A stretch of DNA of 41,271 bases from Prevotella ihumii (GCF_900155655.1 NZ_LT706987.1:452186-493456), one strand, 5' to 3'; positions 8,472 through 16,509 are shown, numbered from the stretch's first letter. Notes: generated from the letters alone by a model not told the origin. A program made the numbers and translations.

Positions 8472-8503
8472 TTTGCTAATGTGTCAAAAAGTTGGTAATT
8501 TTG
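8472..8503 (+). promoter_or_regulatory. Promoter of tRNA-Pro
   Basis: TTTG at 8472-8475 and TAATTTTG at 8496-8503 are separated by 20 bp and match the Bacteroidetes -33/-7 pattern. The tRNA begins 15 bp further on. Confidence 0.7.
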
Positions 8504-8518
8504 CAGCAACAAAAAATA

Positions 8519-8592
8519 CGGGATGTAGTTCAGTAGGTTAGAATGCTGGTCTGGGGGACCAGTGGTCGGGCGTTCGAGTCGCCTCATCCCGA
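8519..8592 (+). tRNA. tRNA-Pro (GGG)
   Basis: The acceptor arms CGGGATG and CATCCCG pair perfectly and are followed by discriminator A; CCA is not encoded. The anticodon arm CTGGT/ACCAG encloses the loop CTGGGGG, giving anticodon GGG. The T arm contains the canonical GTTCGAGTC. A strong hairpin terminator follows. It stands alone, with aroA transcribed away from it. Confidence 0.95.
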
Positions 8593-8598
8593 CGCATC

Positions 8599-8637
8599 AA
8601 AGGTGGTAAGCAAGACGGTTTGCTTACCACCTTTTCT
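8599..8637 (+). terminator. Rho-independent terminator after tRNA-Pro
   Basis: AAAGGTGGTAAGCAA pairs with TTGCTTACCACCTTT around a short loop and is followed by TTCTTAT. It sits 6 bp after the tRNA. Confidence 0.85.
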
Positions 8638-8678
8638 TATCCCTATATAGACCATTTACAATCCTCACACCAACTTGT

Positions 8679-8918
8679 AAGAAAGGAAAAACAGAACAAT
8701 AAGAATAAAAAGCATTAGAGCGAAGAATAGCATTTTAACTATCTGATTACCAAATACATACACCTACACTGCAAAACATATATGTTTTACCACCCAATAC
8801 ATATATGTTTGACCCTCCCAAAGTTCAACTTTGACAATGCAAAACATATATGTTTGGCAATTAAAAGATAGAGGTATTAGAAACAAGCAACGAAGTGGTA
8901 AGAAACAGAACAATTTTA
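8679..8918 (+). repeat. Composite palindromic repeat, unit B
   Basis: Within the gene-free stretch 8640-9239 lies an ordered set of motifs: a tail GGAAAAACAGAACAATAA near 8685, palindromes AAAACATATATGTTTT (8773-8788) and ATACATATATGTTT (8797-8810), the smaller palindrome AAAGTTCAACTTT (8820-8832), a third AAAACATATATGTTT (8841-8855), then a second AGAACAAT tail (8907-8914). The same order recurs at 29268-29505. Nothing in it codes for protein. The remaining 300 bp up to purH shows AT-rich sequence and one promoter but no other structure I can name. Confidence 0.7.
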
Positions 8919-9199
8919 ATAGGCGTACCAACCATAACTGCCGAAGCGAGATTACACCTTATTATATATATTAGAGATAAAAATAAAGTAAAAAAACGAT
9001 GTAGATTATAACGCTACGACATAGATGAGATAAGAGGCAAAAGTGTTATGCGAACGAGTATTGTTTTTTTATAATAACCCTCTATTCGCAAAATCTCTCT
9101 ATATATAGGTAGGTTTTTCAAAAATTGACTTTGGACAATAAAGAATAAATATTTAGCATTTTTTGCGTTTAAAATTATGGTTTAGTGCTTATGTTTTTG

Positions 9200-9208
9200 T
9201 AACTTTGC
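9200..9208 (+). promoter_or_regulatory. -7 box upstream of purH
   Basis: TAACTTTGC is a full match to the Bacteroidetes -7 consensus, 32 bp before the ATG. Only a weak TATG stands at the expected -33 position. It may drive purH and the mre genes beyond. Confidence 0.7.
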
Positions 9209-9239
9209 ACATCTAATTACGGAAATTCATAAAAACAAA

Positions 9240-9833
9240 ATGGCTGGTACAAAAAGAATTAAGACTGCACTGATTTCAGTGTTTCATAAAGATGGTTTAG
9301 ACGATTTGTTGAAGAAACTGAACGCTGAAGGCGTAAAATTTCTTAGTACAGGTGGTACACAAGAATTTATCGAGTCGTTGGGCTACGAGTGTCAACGTGT
9401 GGAAGATGTAACAAGCTATCCTTCTATCTTGGGTGGTCGTGTGAAGACTTTGCACCCAAAAATATTTGGAGGTATCTTGGCGCGTCGCAACTTTGAAGGC
9501 GATAACGCACAAATGATGGAGTATGAAATTCCTGAAATCGACTTGGTAATTGTAGACCTCTATCCATTTGAACAGACTGTTGCAAGCGGTGCAAGCGATG
9601 CCGACATTATCGAAAAGATAGACATTGGCGGTATTTCGCTCATTCGTGCAGGTGCTAAAAACTTCAAAGATGTTGTCATTGTACCAAGTAAGGCCGAATA
9701 TCCTGTGTTGCTCCAAATATTGAACACAAGCGGTGCAACAACCGAATTGGAAGACCGCAAGATGTTTGCTGAACGTGCATTCGGCGTGAGCAGCCACTAC
9801 GATACGGCTATTCACGAATGGTTTGCAAAATAA
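9240..9833 (+). CDS. purH: Stand-alone IMP cyclohydrolase (PurH N-terminal domain only)
   Basis: 197 residues matching only the MGS-like IMP cyclohydrolase half of PurH, which closes FAICAR to IMP at the end of purine synthesis. Motifs are ALISVFHKDG, FLSTGGTQEFI, VTSYPSILGGRVKTLHPKIF, VIVDLYPFEQ and IDIGGISLIRAGAKNF, the usual active-site stretches. In most bacteria PurH is bifunctional and roughly 500 residues. Here the frame stops at HEWFAK, where the AICAR transformylase domain would begin, and the next 112 bp show no remnant of it. Either the transformylase is a separate gene elsewhere or PurP-like enzymes supply it. The stop is at a clean domain boundary, so this looks like a stable single-domain gene, not decay. 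It is 112 bp upstream of mreB. Confidence 0.9.
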   Translation: MAGTKRIKTALISVFHKDGLDDLLKKLNAEGVKFLSTGGTQEFIESLGYECQRVEDVTSYPSILGGRVKTLHPKIFGGILARRNFEGDNAQMMEYEIPEIDLVIVDLYPFEQTVASGASDADIIEKIDIGGISLIRAGAKNFKDVVIVPSKAEYPVLLQILNTSGATTELEDRKMFAERAFGVSSHYDTAIHEWFAK

Positions 9834-9945
9834 AGTTTGCACACATCAAGGCAGAACTTAGGTTCTACTCAACTGAAATAGAATATAACTTTACTCGAAA
9901 ACAGACAATGCGCTGTTAAGAGCAATCACTTTTAAATAATAAAGA

Positions 9946-10968
9946 ATGGGATTTTTTTCATTTATCCAGGAAATAGCAATGGACCTGGGAACAGCTAACA
10001 CTATCATTATCAGTGATGATAAGATTGTTGTTGATGAACCTTCAGTAGTGGCTCTCGACCGCCGTACCGACAAAATGATTGCGGTGGGTGGCGATGCAAA
10101 AATGATGTACGAAAAGGAACACCCTAATATTCGTACCATTCGTCCACTTCGTGATGGCGTAATTGCAGACTTTACAGCCTGCGAGCAGATGATGCGTGGA
10201 TTAATTAAGATGGTACACAGCGGCAATCGCTTGTTCTCACCATCGTTGCGTATGGTTATTGGCGTCCCATCGGGTTCTACTGAAGTGGAATTGCGTGCTG
10301 TACGCGACTCTGCCGAACACGCTGACGGTAGAGATGTTTACCTCATCTTTGAGCCTATGGCTGCTGCCTTGGGTATGGGTCTTGATGTTGAAGCCCCTGA
10401 AGGCAATATGATTGTTGACATAGGTGGTGGTAGCACCGAAATTGCAGTTATCTCTTTGGGCGGTATCGTTTGCAACAACTCTATCCGCGTTGCAGGTGAT
10501 GACCTCACAGCCGATATTCAAGAGTATATGAGCCGTCAACACAACGTTAAGGTGAGCGAACGTATGGCAGAGCGTATCAAGGTTCACGTAGGTTCGGCAT
10601 TGACCGATTTGGGCGAAGAAGCTCCTGAAGACTACATCGTACACGGTCCTAACCGCATCACTGCGTTGCCAATGGAAGTACCTGTATGTTATCAAGAAAT
10701 TGCACACTGTTTGGATAAGACTGTGGCTAAGATTGAGAACGCAGTATTGTCAGCACTCGAAAATACTCCTCCTGAACTCTATGCAGATATTGTAAAGAAC
10801 GGTATCTATCTTAGTGGTGGTGGTGCTTTGCTTCGTGGTATCGACAAGCGATTGACCGACAAGATTAACATTCCATTCCATATTGCTGAAGACCCATTGC
10901 ACAGTGTGGCAAAGGGTGCAGGCATAGCACTCAACAATGTAGACCGTTTCTCATTCTTGATGAGATAA
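9946..10968 (+). CDS. mreB: Rod-shape actin homologue MreB
   Basis: 340 residues, full MreB length. It has an actin-fold ATPase with phosphate-1 loop MDLGTANTIII, the VVDEPSVVALD strand, the GVPSGSTEVELRAVRDSA segment, phosphate-2 loop MIVDIGGGSTEIAV, and the adenosine motif YLSGGGALLRGID near the C-terminus. MreB forms membrane-bound filaments that place the elongation machinery (MreC, MreD, PBP2, RodA), all encoded next. The start ATG at 9946 gives the usual short amphipathic N-terminus (MGFFSFIQEIAM). An interrupted hairpin and a mobile repeat lie between it and mreC and may lower downstream expression. Confidence 0.97.
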   Translation: MGFFSFIQEIAMDLGTANTIIISDDKIVVDEPSVVALDRRTDKMIAVGGDAKMMYEKEHPNIRTIRPLRDGVIADFTACEQMMRGLIKMVHSGNRLFSPSLRMVIGVPSGSTEVELRAVRDSAEHADGRDVYLIFEPMAAALGMGLDVEAPEGNMIVDIGGGSTEIAVISLGGIVCNNSIRVAGDDLTADIQEYMSRQHNVKVSERMAERIKVHVGSALTDLGEEAPEDYIVHGPNRITALPMEVPVCYQEIAHCLDKTVAKIENAVLSALENTPPELYADIVKNGIYLSGGGALLRGIDKRLTDKINIPFHIAEDPLHSVAKGAGIALNNVDRFSFLMR

Positions 10969-10982
10969 ACATACAAGAAAAA

Positions 10983-11216
10983 GCCATTAAAAGGTAGATG
11001 GCTGGTTCTATAAATTACCACCGCATATAGTCATTCATTTTTTATGAAATACGTTTTGTTATCTTTTGGCTTCTTTTTGGTTCAAAATGTAAGTTCGTTC
11101 AGTCGTGTAGCTCGCTACACTCCTTTACTCTCTTGTATTTTGACCTCAAAAATAAGCTCAAAATCTAACAAAGCTAATTTATAGAACCAGCCAGATGAAA
11201 TTCTATCTTTTAATGG
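10983..11216 (+). promoter_or_regulatory. mreB-mreC intergenic hairpin split by a MITE
   Basis: GCCATTAAAAGGTAGA (10983-10998) and TCTATCTTTTAATGGC (11201-11216) are 16-nt arms that pair completely, with one G-U. Removing the MITE at 11000-11192 and one AGAT duplication leaves a loop of only 6 nt. The hairpin stands 14 bp after the mreB stop codon. It has no long T run, so attenuation or mRNA 3'-end protection fits at least as well as termination. Confidence 0.75.
11000..11192 (-). mobile_element. 193-bp MITE, family 2
   Basis: A non-coding element of 193 bp. Its termini, GGCTGGTTCTATAAATTA and the inverse TAATTTATAGAACCAGCC, are perfect inverted repeats of 18 bp. AGAT flanks it on both sides (10996-10999 and 11193-11196). 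The central hairpin GTGTAGCTCGCTACAC at 11105-11120 starts 72 bp from the right-hand end, the same offset as in family 1. Internal stretches such as GAGCTTATTTT (minus strand) are also shared with family 1, although the termini are unrelated. Strand is given so that it aligns with family 1 copy 1. Confidence 0.8.
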
Positions 11217-11242
11217 CTCATATCGTTTTATAAGCAGTAAGA

Positions 11243-12124
11243 ATGCACAATCTAACGGAGTTTCTCGCAAAGTATAAACACTGGTTTCTTTTTGTATTAT
11301 TAGAAGTTATCAGTATGGTACTTTTGTTTCGGTTCAACAATTATCAAGGAAGCGTTTGGTTTACCTCTGCCAATATCGTTGCAGGACAGGTGTACGAGAT
11401 AAGTTCTGAGGCAACCTCTTACCTTACAATGGGTAAGGCTAATAAGGAACTCACACAACGCAATCTCTTGTTAGAACAAGAGGTGAAGAAACTTAACGAA
11501 ATCTTGTATGCCAAAACACACGATGCGAAATACAAGCAACGTGGACAATATCGCTTTCTTTCCTCGTTCAAACTGATTGATGCGAAGGTGGTGTCAAACT
11601 CGTTAGACAAAGCTGAAAACTTTATTACCATCAATAAAGGTTCGTGGGATGGTGTTCGAAAAGATATGGGTGTAGCGTGTGGAAATGGCGTTGTGGGTGT
11701 GGTCTACTTGGTGGGTATTCACCACTCTATCGTTATTCCTGTGCTCAATTCTAAGTCGAATATCAGTTGTTCGCTACAAGGACGTAACTATTTTGGTTAT
11801 CTGCATTGGAAAGGTGGAGCTAAAGATGTGGCTTATTTGGACGATGTACCACGCCACGCCAAATTCAAATTGGGCGATAGAGTGGTAACAAGTGGTTATT
11901 CTTCAATCTTCCCTGCTGGCATTTTGGTGGGCAAAGTGAAGCACGTCTACAACTCGGAAGATGGCCTATCGTTCCGTATAGCTGTACAACTCTCTACCGA
12001 TTTTGGCAACCTACGTGATGTTTGCGTGATAGACGATGCCTCTATTCGTCAACAAAAACAAGTGATAGATGCAGCGACCGACTCTATTAAACAGCTCGGT
12101 ACGGATTATAACACTACCGAATAA
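11243..12124 (+). CDS. mreC: Rod-shape-determining protein MreC
   Basis: 293 residues with a short cytoplasmic N-terminus, one membrane helix at about 15-30 (WFLFVLLEVISMVLLFRF), a coiled-coil segment at about 65-90, and a periplasmic double beta-barrel domain. Recognisable MreC stretches are FITINKGSWDGVRKDMGVAC, GVVGVVYLVG and LGDRVVTSGYSSIFPAGILVG. MreC scaffolds PBP2 and RodA in the periplasm. The tail after residue 275 is short and polar. It follows mreB after a 274-bp gap filled by the split hairpin and a MITE, and precedes mreD by 55 bp. Confidence 0.95.
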   Translation: MHNLTEFLAKYKHWFLFVLLEVISMVLLFRFNNYQGSVWFTSANIVAGQVYEISSEATSYLTMGKANKELTQRNLLLEQEVKKLNEILYAKTHDAKYKQRGQYRFLSSFKLIDAKVVSNSLDKAENFITINKGSWDGVRKDMGVACGNGVVGVVYLVGIHHSIVIPVLNSKSNISCSLQGRNYFGYLHWKGGAKDVAYLDDVPRHAKFKLGDRVVTSGYSSIFPAGILVGKVKHVYNSEDGLSFRIAVQLSTDFGNLRDVCVIDDASIRQQKQVIDAATDSIKQLGTDYNTTE

Positions 12125-12179
12125 TAGTGCGGTGAATGGAATTATTGGTTAACAAAGAAGAAAAGGCGAAAGCATAAAA

Positions 12180-12683
12180 ATGAATATAGATATAGTAAAA
12201 ATCTTTGGTTGGTTTGTTGTTTTAATACTTGCTCAGGTGTTTGTGCTCAATCACATACATCTGTTTGGTGTTGCTACTCCCCTACTTTACATCTATTTTG
12301 TTTTTCTGTTTCGTCGCAATATGCCACAATGGGGGTCGTTGCTTTGGGCTTTCATAATGGGACTGATAATTGATACTTTCTCAAATACTCCAGGCGTATC
12401 ATCGGCTTCGCTAACACTGATTGCAGCTGTGCAGCCCTTTGTTCTTCGCCCTTTTGTTCCTCGTGATAGTGCAGAAGACCTCCAACCAGGTGTAAATACA
12501 CTTAGTTATGTGCAGTACCTTTGGTATGCAGCAACACTAACATTTATCTACAATTTGGTATTCTTCTCTTTGGAAATGTTTAGCTTCTTCAATATTCTCA
12601 CTTGGTTGGAATGTATCGGGGGAAGCACCTTGCTTACGCTACTTCTTATTTTAGTAATCGAACATGTAAGGAGTCGCGTATGA
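12180..12683 (+). CDS. mreD: Rod-shape-determining protein MreD
   Basis: 167 residues, almost entirely hydrophobic, with about five membrane helices (near 8-28, 33-48, 56-72, 110-130 and 135-160). Position between mreC and mrdA, length, and the motif MGLIIDTFSNTPGVSSASL, which resembles the MreD segment with a conserved aspartate, support the call. MreD is the polytopic membrane partner of MreC. Its stop codon overlaps the mrdA start by four bases (ATGA, 12680-12683), so the two are probably translationally coupled. Confidence 0.92.
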   Translation: MNIDIVKIFGWFVVLILAQVFVLNHIHLFGVATPLLYIYFVFLFRRNMPQWGSLLWAFIMGLIIDTFSNTPGVSSASLTLIAAVQPFVLRPFVPRDSAEDLQPGVNTLSYVQYLWYAATLTFIYNLVFFSLEMFSFFNILTWLECIGGSTLLTLLLILVIEHVRSRV

Positions 12684-14821
12684 AAAATTTTGATTTAGAA
12701 AAGCGACGTTTGGTATTGAGTGGTGTTGCTATTGCAATCATCATAGCCTACGTTATACGCCTATTTGCCTTGCAAATTGCAAGCGACGACTACAGAAAGC
12801 GTGCCGACTCGAACGCTTTCTTGAAGAAAATAGAGTTCCCCTCACGTGGTATTATAACCGATCGTAAGGGGCAATTGCTCGTTTACAACCAACCTGCATA
12901 CGACATAATGGTGGTGATGAACGAAGAAAAAGACCGCTTAGACACGGTAGAGTTCTGCAAAGCACTCAATATAAGCAAGCAATTCCTTATTCAACGTATG
13001 AATGACATCAAGGATAGAACCAAAAATCCTGGTTATTCACGCTTCACTCAGCAGCTATTTATGAGCCAGTTGAGCGACAAAGAGTTTAGCGCATTTCAAG
13101 AAAAGCTCTATCGTTTCCCTGGCTTCTATATCCAAAAACGAAGCATACGACAATATCACAAACCCATAGCAGGCCATATCTTGGGCGATGTAGCTGAAGT
13201 TAGCCAAAGCGATATAGAAGAAGACGATTACTATCAGCCTGGCGATTACATTGGGAAGATGGGGATTGAACGCAAATACGAAAAGCCTTTGCGGGGTCAA
13301 AAGGGGGTTCAAATCTTGCTTCGTGATGCCCACGGACGAATAAAAGGTAGGTATCAAGATGGCAAATACGACCAGAAACCACGCCCGGGAAGTGATATTC
13401 AGCTCGGTATAGATGCCGATTTACAAGCCTTGGGCGAGCGTTTAATGGAAGGAAAGCTCGGTGCAGTGGTTGCCATAGAACCAAAAACAGGACAAATACT
13501 TGCGATGGTTTCTTCGCCAACTTTCGACCCACGCTCTATGATAGGTAAGATGCGAGGTAAGAACCTACAAACGATGACGCTCGATCCTGCAAAGCCTTTG
13601 CTCAATAGAGCCATCATGGGACAATATCCACCTGGTTCAACGTTCAAGACAGGTCAAGCCATTACTTACTATTCAGAAGGTATTATCAACGATTCCACAC
13701 GCTATCCGTGTCCACACGGTTTCTCTTTCAAAGGCCTTCACGTGGGGTGTCACAGTCACGCATCTCCTATTTCGCTTGTACCAGCACTAAGTACTTCGTG
13801 CAATGCTTACTTCTGTTGGGGACTTTACCATATGCTTTCAAATCGTCAACGTTACAAGACGCTTGACGGAGCAATGAACCGTTGGCGCGATTATATGGTT
13901 TCAATGGGCTTTGGATATAAACTCGGAATAGACCTCCCTGGAGAGAAGCGAGGTATGATACCGAACGCTAATTTTTATAACAACGCTTTCGGGAAATGGA
14001 ACGCACTATCTGTTATCTCCATTTCTATTGGGCAAGGCGAAGTAAACCTCACTCCTTTGCAGATAGCAAACCTTGGTGCAATCATTGCCAATCGGGGATA
14101 TTACTACACGCCACACGTAGTAAGAAAGATACAAGGGCATCGTTTGGACAAAGAATACCTCACCAAACATAAAGCAATGGGTACACCGCGGGCATACGAT
14201 AGAGTTGTAGCAGGAATGGTTTCATCGGCTTTAGGCGGTACGTGTGCTCACGCTGCACGTGCAGGATATACATTGGCTGGTAAAACGGGTACGGCTCAGA
14301 ACAGAGGAAAGGACCACTCTGTATTTATGGGGTTTGCACCTGTCGATTCTCCAAAGATTGCCATTGCTGTGTATGTAGAGAACGGTGGTTTCGGTGCGGT
14401 TTATGGTGTGCCAATTGGTTCGCTGATGATGGAACAATACATCAATGGCAAACTAACCCCTGGAGATGCAGCCAAGGCGGAAGCAATACAGAAGCGACAC
14501 ATCAGTTACCCCTTCAAACGACCCTTGTCAAAGGCGGACTCTTTACGCCTCGACTCCATCAAACGTGTGAACCAAATCAAGGATTCGTTGAAGATGGAAC
14601 GAGAGAAGCAAAAGATGGAAGAAGGTGCAAAGGAGAAAGAGCTCAAGGCTAAGCGTGATGCAGAGAAGAAAGAAAAGGAGCAACAACCACTCAACGACCC
14701 TGCAATACGTGTAGATGAGGAGGTAAAGATAAAGTCTGAACGTGACGAAAAGGATAAAGACAAAGACAATGCTAACGGCGGAAAGAAGCGAGAAAGCGAC
14801 TCAAAGCCGAAAAGCCCTTAA
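12680..14821 (+). CDS. mrdA: Penicillin-binding protein 2, elongation-specific transpeptidase
   Basis: 713 residues starting at the ATG that overlaps the mreD stop codon, preceded by AAGGAG. An in-frame upstream start at 12602 lies inside mreD and is not needed. One membrane helix occupies about residues 12-32, then come the pedestal domain and the transpeptidase. The acylated serine is S320 in STFK, the SxN motif is S373-C-N375, and the third motif is KTG at 535-537. PBP2 crosslinks new peptidoglycan in the rod complex with RodA. After about residue 605 the protein carries an unusual tail of some 110 residues, rich in Lys, Glu and Asp, that should be periplasmic and may form a coiled coil. 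Confidence 0.96.
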   Translation: MKNFDLEKRRLVLSGVAIAIIIAYVIRLFALQIASDDYRKRADSNAFLKKIEFPSRGIITDRKGQLLVYNQPAYDIMVVMNEEKDRLDTVEFCKALNISKQFLIQRMNDIKDRTKNPGYSRFTQQLFMSQLSDKEFSAFQEKLYRFPGFYIQKRSIRQYHKPIAGHILGDVAEVSQSDIEEDDYYQPGDYIGKMGIERKYEKPLRGQKGVQILLRDAHGRIKGRYQDGKYDQKPRPGSDIQLGIDADLQALGERLMEGKLGAVVAIEPKTGQILAMVSSPTFDPRSMIGKMRGKNLQTMTLDPAKPLLNRAIMGQYPPGSTFKTGQAITYYSEGIINDSTRYPCPHGFSFKGLHVGCHSHASPISLVPALSTSCNAYFCWGLYHMLSNRQRYKTLDGAMNRWRDYMVSMGFGYKLGIDLPGEKRGMIPNANFYNNAFGKWNALSVISISIGQGEVNLTPLQIANLGAIIANRGYYYTPHVVRKIQGHRLDKEYLTKHKAMGTPRAYDRVVAGMVSSALGGTCAHAARAGYTLAGKTGTAQNRGKDHSVFMGFAPVDSPKIAIAVYVENGGFGAVYGVPIGSLMMEQYINGKLTPGDAAKAEAIQKRHISYPFKRPLSKADSLRLDSIKRVNQIKDSLKMEREKQKMEEGAKEKELKAKRDAEKKEKEQQPLNDPAIRVDEEVKIKSERDEKDKDKDNANGGKKRESDSKPKSP

Positions 14822-15026
14822 CCTATCAGAAGCAAGATCAGGCTTTTAAAAGGTAAAACATATATGTCTATGAAGTATAACCTTATGCATTGAGCAAACA
14901 AAACATATACCTCCATAAGCATAACGTATGCGATGAGCAAACAAAACATATATGTATAGAGCACATAACGTTGCTTTAATATAGAATATTGATTATAATT
15001 TAAAAATCGTAAGTTAGCAATATAAC
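14822..15026 (+). repeat. mrdA-rodA spacer with repeated CATATA motifs
   Basis: This 205-bp spacer contains AAAACATATATG at 14855-14866 and a 19-nt direct repeat, TGAGCAAACAAAACATATA, at 14891-14909 and 14934-14952. These resemble single arms of the AAACATATATGTTT palindromes elsewhere in the window. No gene or terminator is evident. Confidence 0.5.
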
Positions 15027-16502
15027 GTGGCAAACAATTACAAATCCGACAAACAACCAGGTGTACTTCGTTCATTAGATTGGTGGACGATAGGTATCTA
15101 TTTGGCTTTACTCACCTTTGGGTGGATAAGTGTCTGTGGTGCGAGTTATACCTATGGTGACACAGACATCTTCTCGCTCTCGTCTCGCTCGGGTATGCAG
15201 ATTGTTTGGATTGGTACATCTATCTGTTTAGGTTTCGTGCTATTGATGATGGACGACCGAATGTACGACACCTTTGCTTACGTCATTTATGGGCTTTTAG
15301 TTCTATTGCTTTTCCTCACCATCTTCAATCCTCACTCCATTAAGGGCTCTCGTTCGTGGATTGTTATGGGACCTCTGCGGCTTCAACCTGCCGAGTTTGC
15401 TAAATTTGCCACGGCTTTAGCCATCGCCAAATTTATGTCTGCTTACGGCTTTACTATGTCTAATTTAAAGCATTTTGCGGCAGCTTGCGGCATTGTGCTT
15501 GTACCTATGCTGTGCATTGTGGGGCAAAGAGAAACGGGTTCAGCCCTTGTTTATCTTTCGTTCTTTCTAATGTTCTATCGTGAAGGCATGCCCGGATCGT
15601 TCCTTTTCACGGGTATTGCAATGATCATCTACTTCGTTGTAGGTGTAAAATATGAAAGCGTAACACTATGGGACGAGACCACTTCTGTAGGAAAATTTAG
15701 TGTTCTTCTTCTCGTCCAACTCTTTAGTACGGGCATGATATGGGTGTATCTCTACGACAAGATAAAGACCCAACGCATATTGCTTACCATCATAGGCGTT
15801 ACAACACTGAGTTTATTGTTCTCCGTCTTCGTTATTCCGTTCGATATAGTTTGGGTTCAGCTCATTCTTTCAGCAGGGTTAATCGCTTATTTGGTTTACA
15901 ATTCGATGAGTACACGCTTCATCAATTACCTTTATATTGCACTCTTTGCGGTAGGTTCGATAGGCTTTTTCTATTCAGCCGATTATGTTTTAAACGACGT
16001 GATGCAGCCCCACCAACGTGTGCGCATCAATGTTTTGTTAGGATTGGAAGAAGACCTTGCAGGCGCAGGCTACAACGTTCACCAAAGCGAGATAGCCATT
16101 GGATCGGGCGGACTTCAAGGCAAAGGCTTCCTGAATGGAACACAAACCAAACTGAACTTCGTTCCTGAACAAGATACCGACTTTATTTTCTGTACCGTTG
16201 GCGAGGAAGAAGGCTTCTTAGGCTCTGCCTCTGTACTCTTCCTTTTCTTAGCTTTGATACTCCGATTGATGTATGTTGCCGAGCGTCAACCGTTTAAGTT
16301 TGGGCGAGTATATGGCTATTGTGTGGCAGGCATCTTTCTATTCCACGTGTTTATTAATGTAGGAATGGTGCTCGGACTTACTCCTGTTATTGGTATTCCG
16401 TTGCCCTTCTTCAGCTATGGCGGTTCGTCCTTATGGGGCTTCACCCTCCTCCTCTTCATCTTCCTACGCATAGATGCAGGGCGCAATCTCATTCGCCAAT
16501 AA
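15027..16502 (+). CDS. rodA: Peptidoglycan glycosyltransferase RodA (SEDS family)
   Basis: 491 residues with many membrane helices. SEDS signatures are GSRSWIVMGPLRLQPAEFAK, GQRETGSALVY (catalytic region, with the aspartate equivalent expected in the following long loop), NFVPEQDTDFIFCTVGEEEGF and GIPLPFFSYGGSS. RodA polymerises lipid II into glycan strands during cell elongation, working with PBP2, whose gene is 205 bp upstream. It is about 100 residues longer than enterobacterial RodA, with the extra length in the middle (about 200-290, additional hydrophobic segments), as is common in Bacteroidetes. The start is a GTG; no ATG fits better upstream. A distinct promoter is not obvious. Confidence 0.95.
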   Translation: MANNYKSDKQPGVLRSLDWWTIGIYLALLTFGWISVCGASYTYGDTDIFSLSSRSGMQIVWIGTSICLGFVLLMMDDRMYDTFAYVIYGLLVLLLFLTIFNPHSIKGSRSWIVMGPLRLQPAEFAKFATALAIAKFMSAYGFTMSNLKHFAAACGIVLVPMLCIVGQRETGSALVYLSFFLMFYREGMPGSFLFTGIAMIIYFVVGVKYESVTLWDETTSVGKFSVLLLVQLFSTGMIWVYLYDKIKTQRILLTIIGVTTLSLLFSVFVIPFDIVWVQLILSAGLIAYLVYNSMSTRFINYLYIALFAVGSIGFFYSADYVLNDVMQPHQRVRINVLLGLEEDLAGAGYNVHQSEIAIGSGGLQGKGFLNGTQTKLNFVPEQDTDFIFCTVGEEEGFLGSASVLFLFLALILRLMYVAERQPFKFGRVYGYCVAGIFLFHVFINVGMVLGLTPVIGIPLPFFSYGGSSLWGFTLLLFIFLRIDAGRNLIRQ

Positions 16503-16509
16503 CGCTCGC

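Noticed and set aside
8519..8592. tRNA-Pro and tRNA-Lys as integration sites of genomic islands
   Set aside because: No integrase, no repeated tRNA 3' end, and ordinary chromosomal genes on both sides.
8773..8855. Repeated CATATATG motifs as a CRISPR-like array
   Set aside because: Repeats are short palindromes with irregular spacing and recurring, not unique, spacers; no cas genes are present.
9297..9842. 181-codon minus-strand frame opposite purH
   Set aside because: It lies fully within a well-recognised gene on the other strand and its translation has no family features.
10237..10707. 156-codon minus-strand frame opposite mreB
   Set aside because: Shadow of mreB; no supporting signal.
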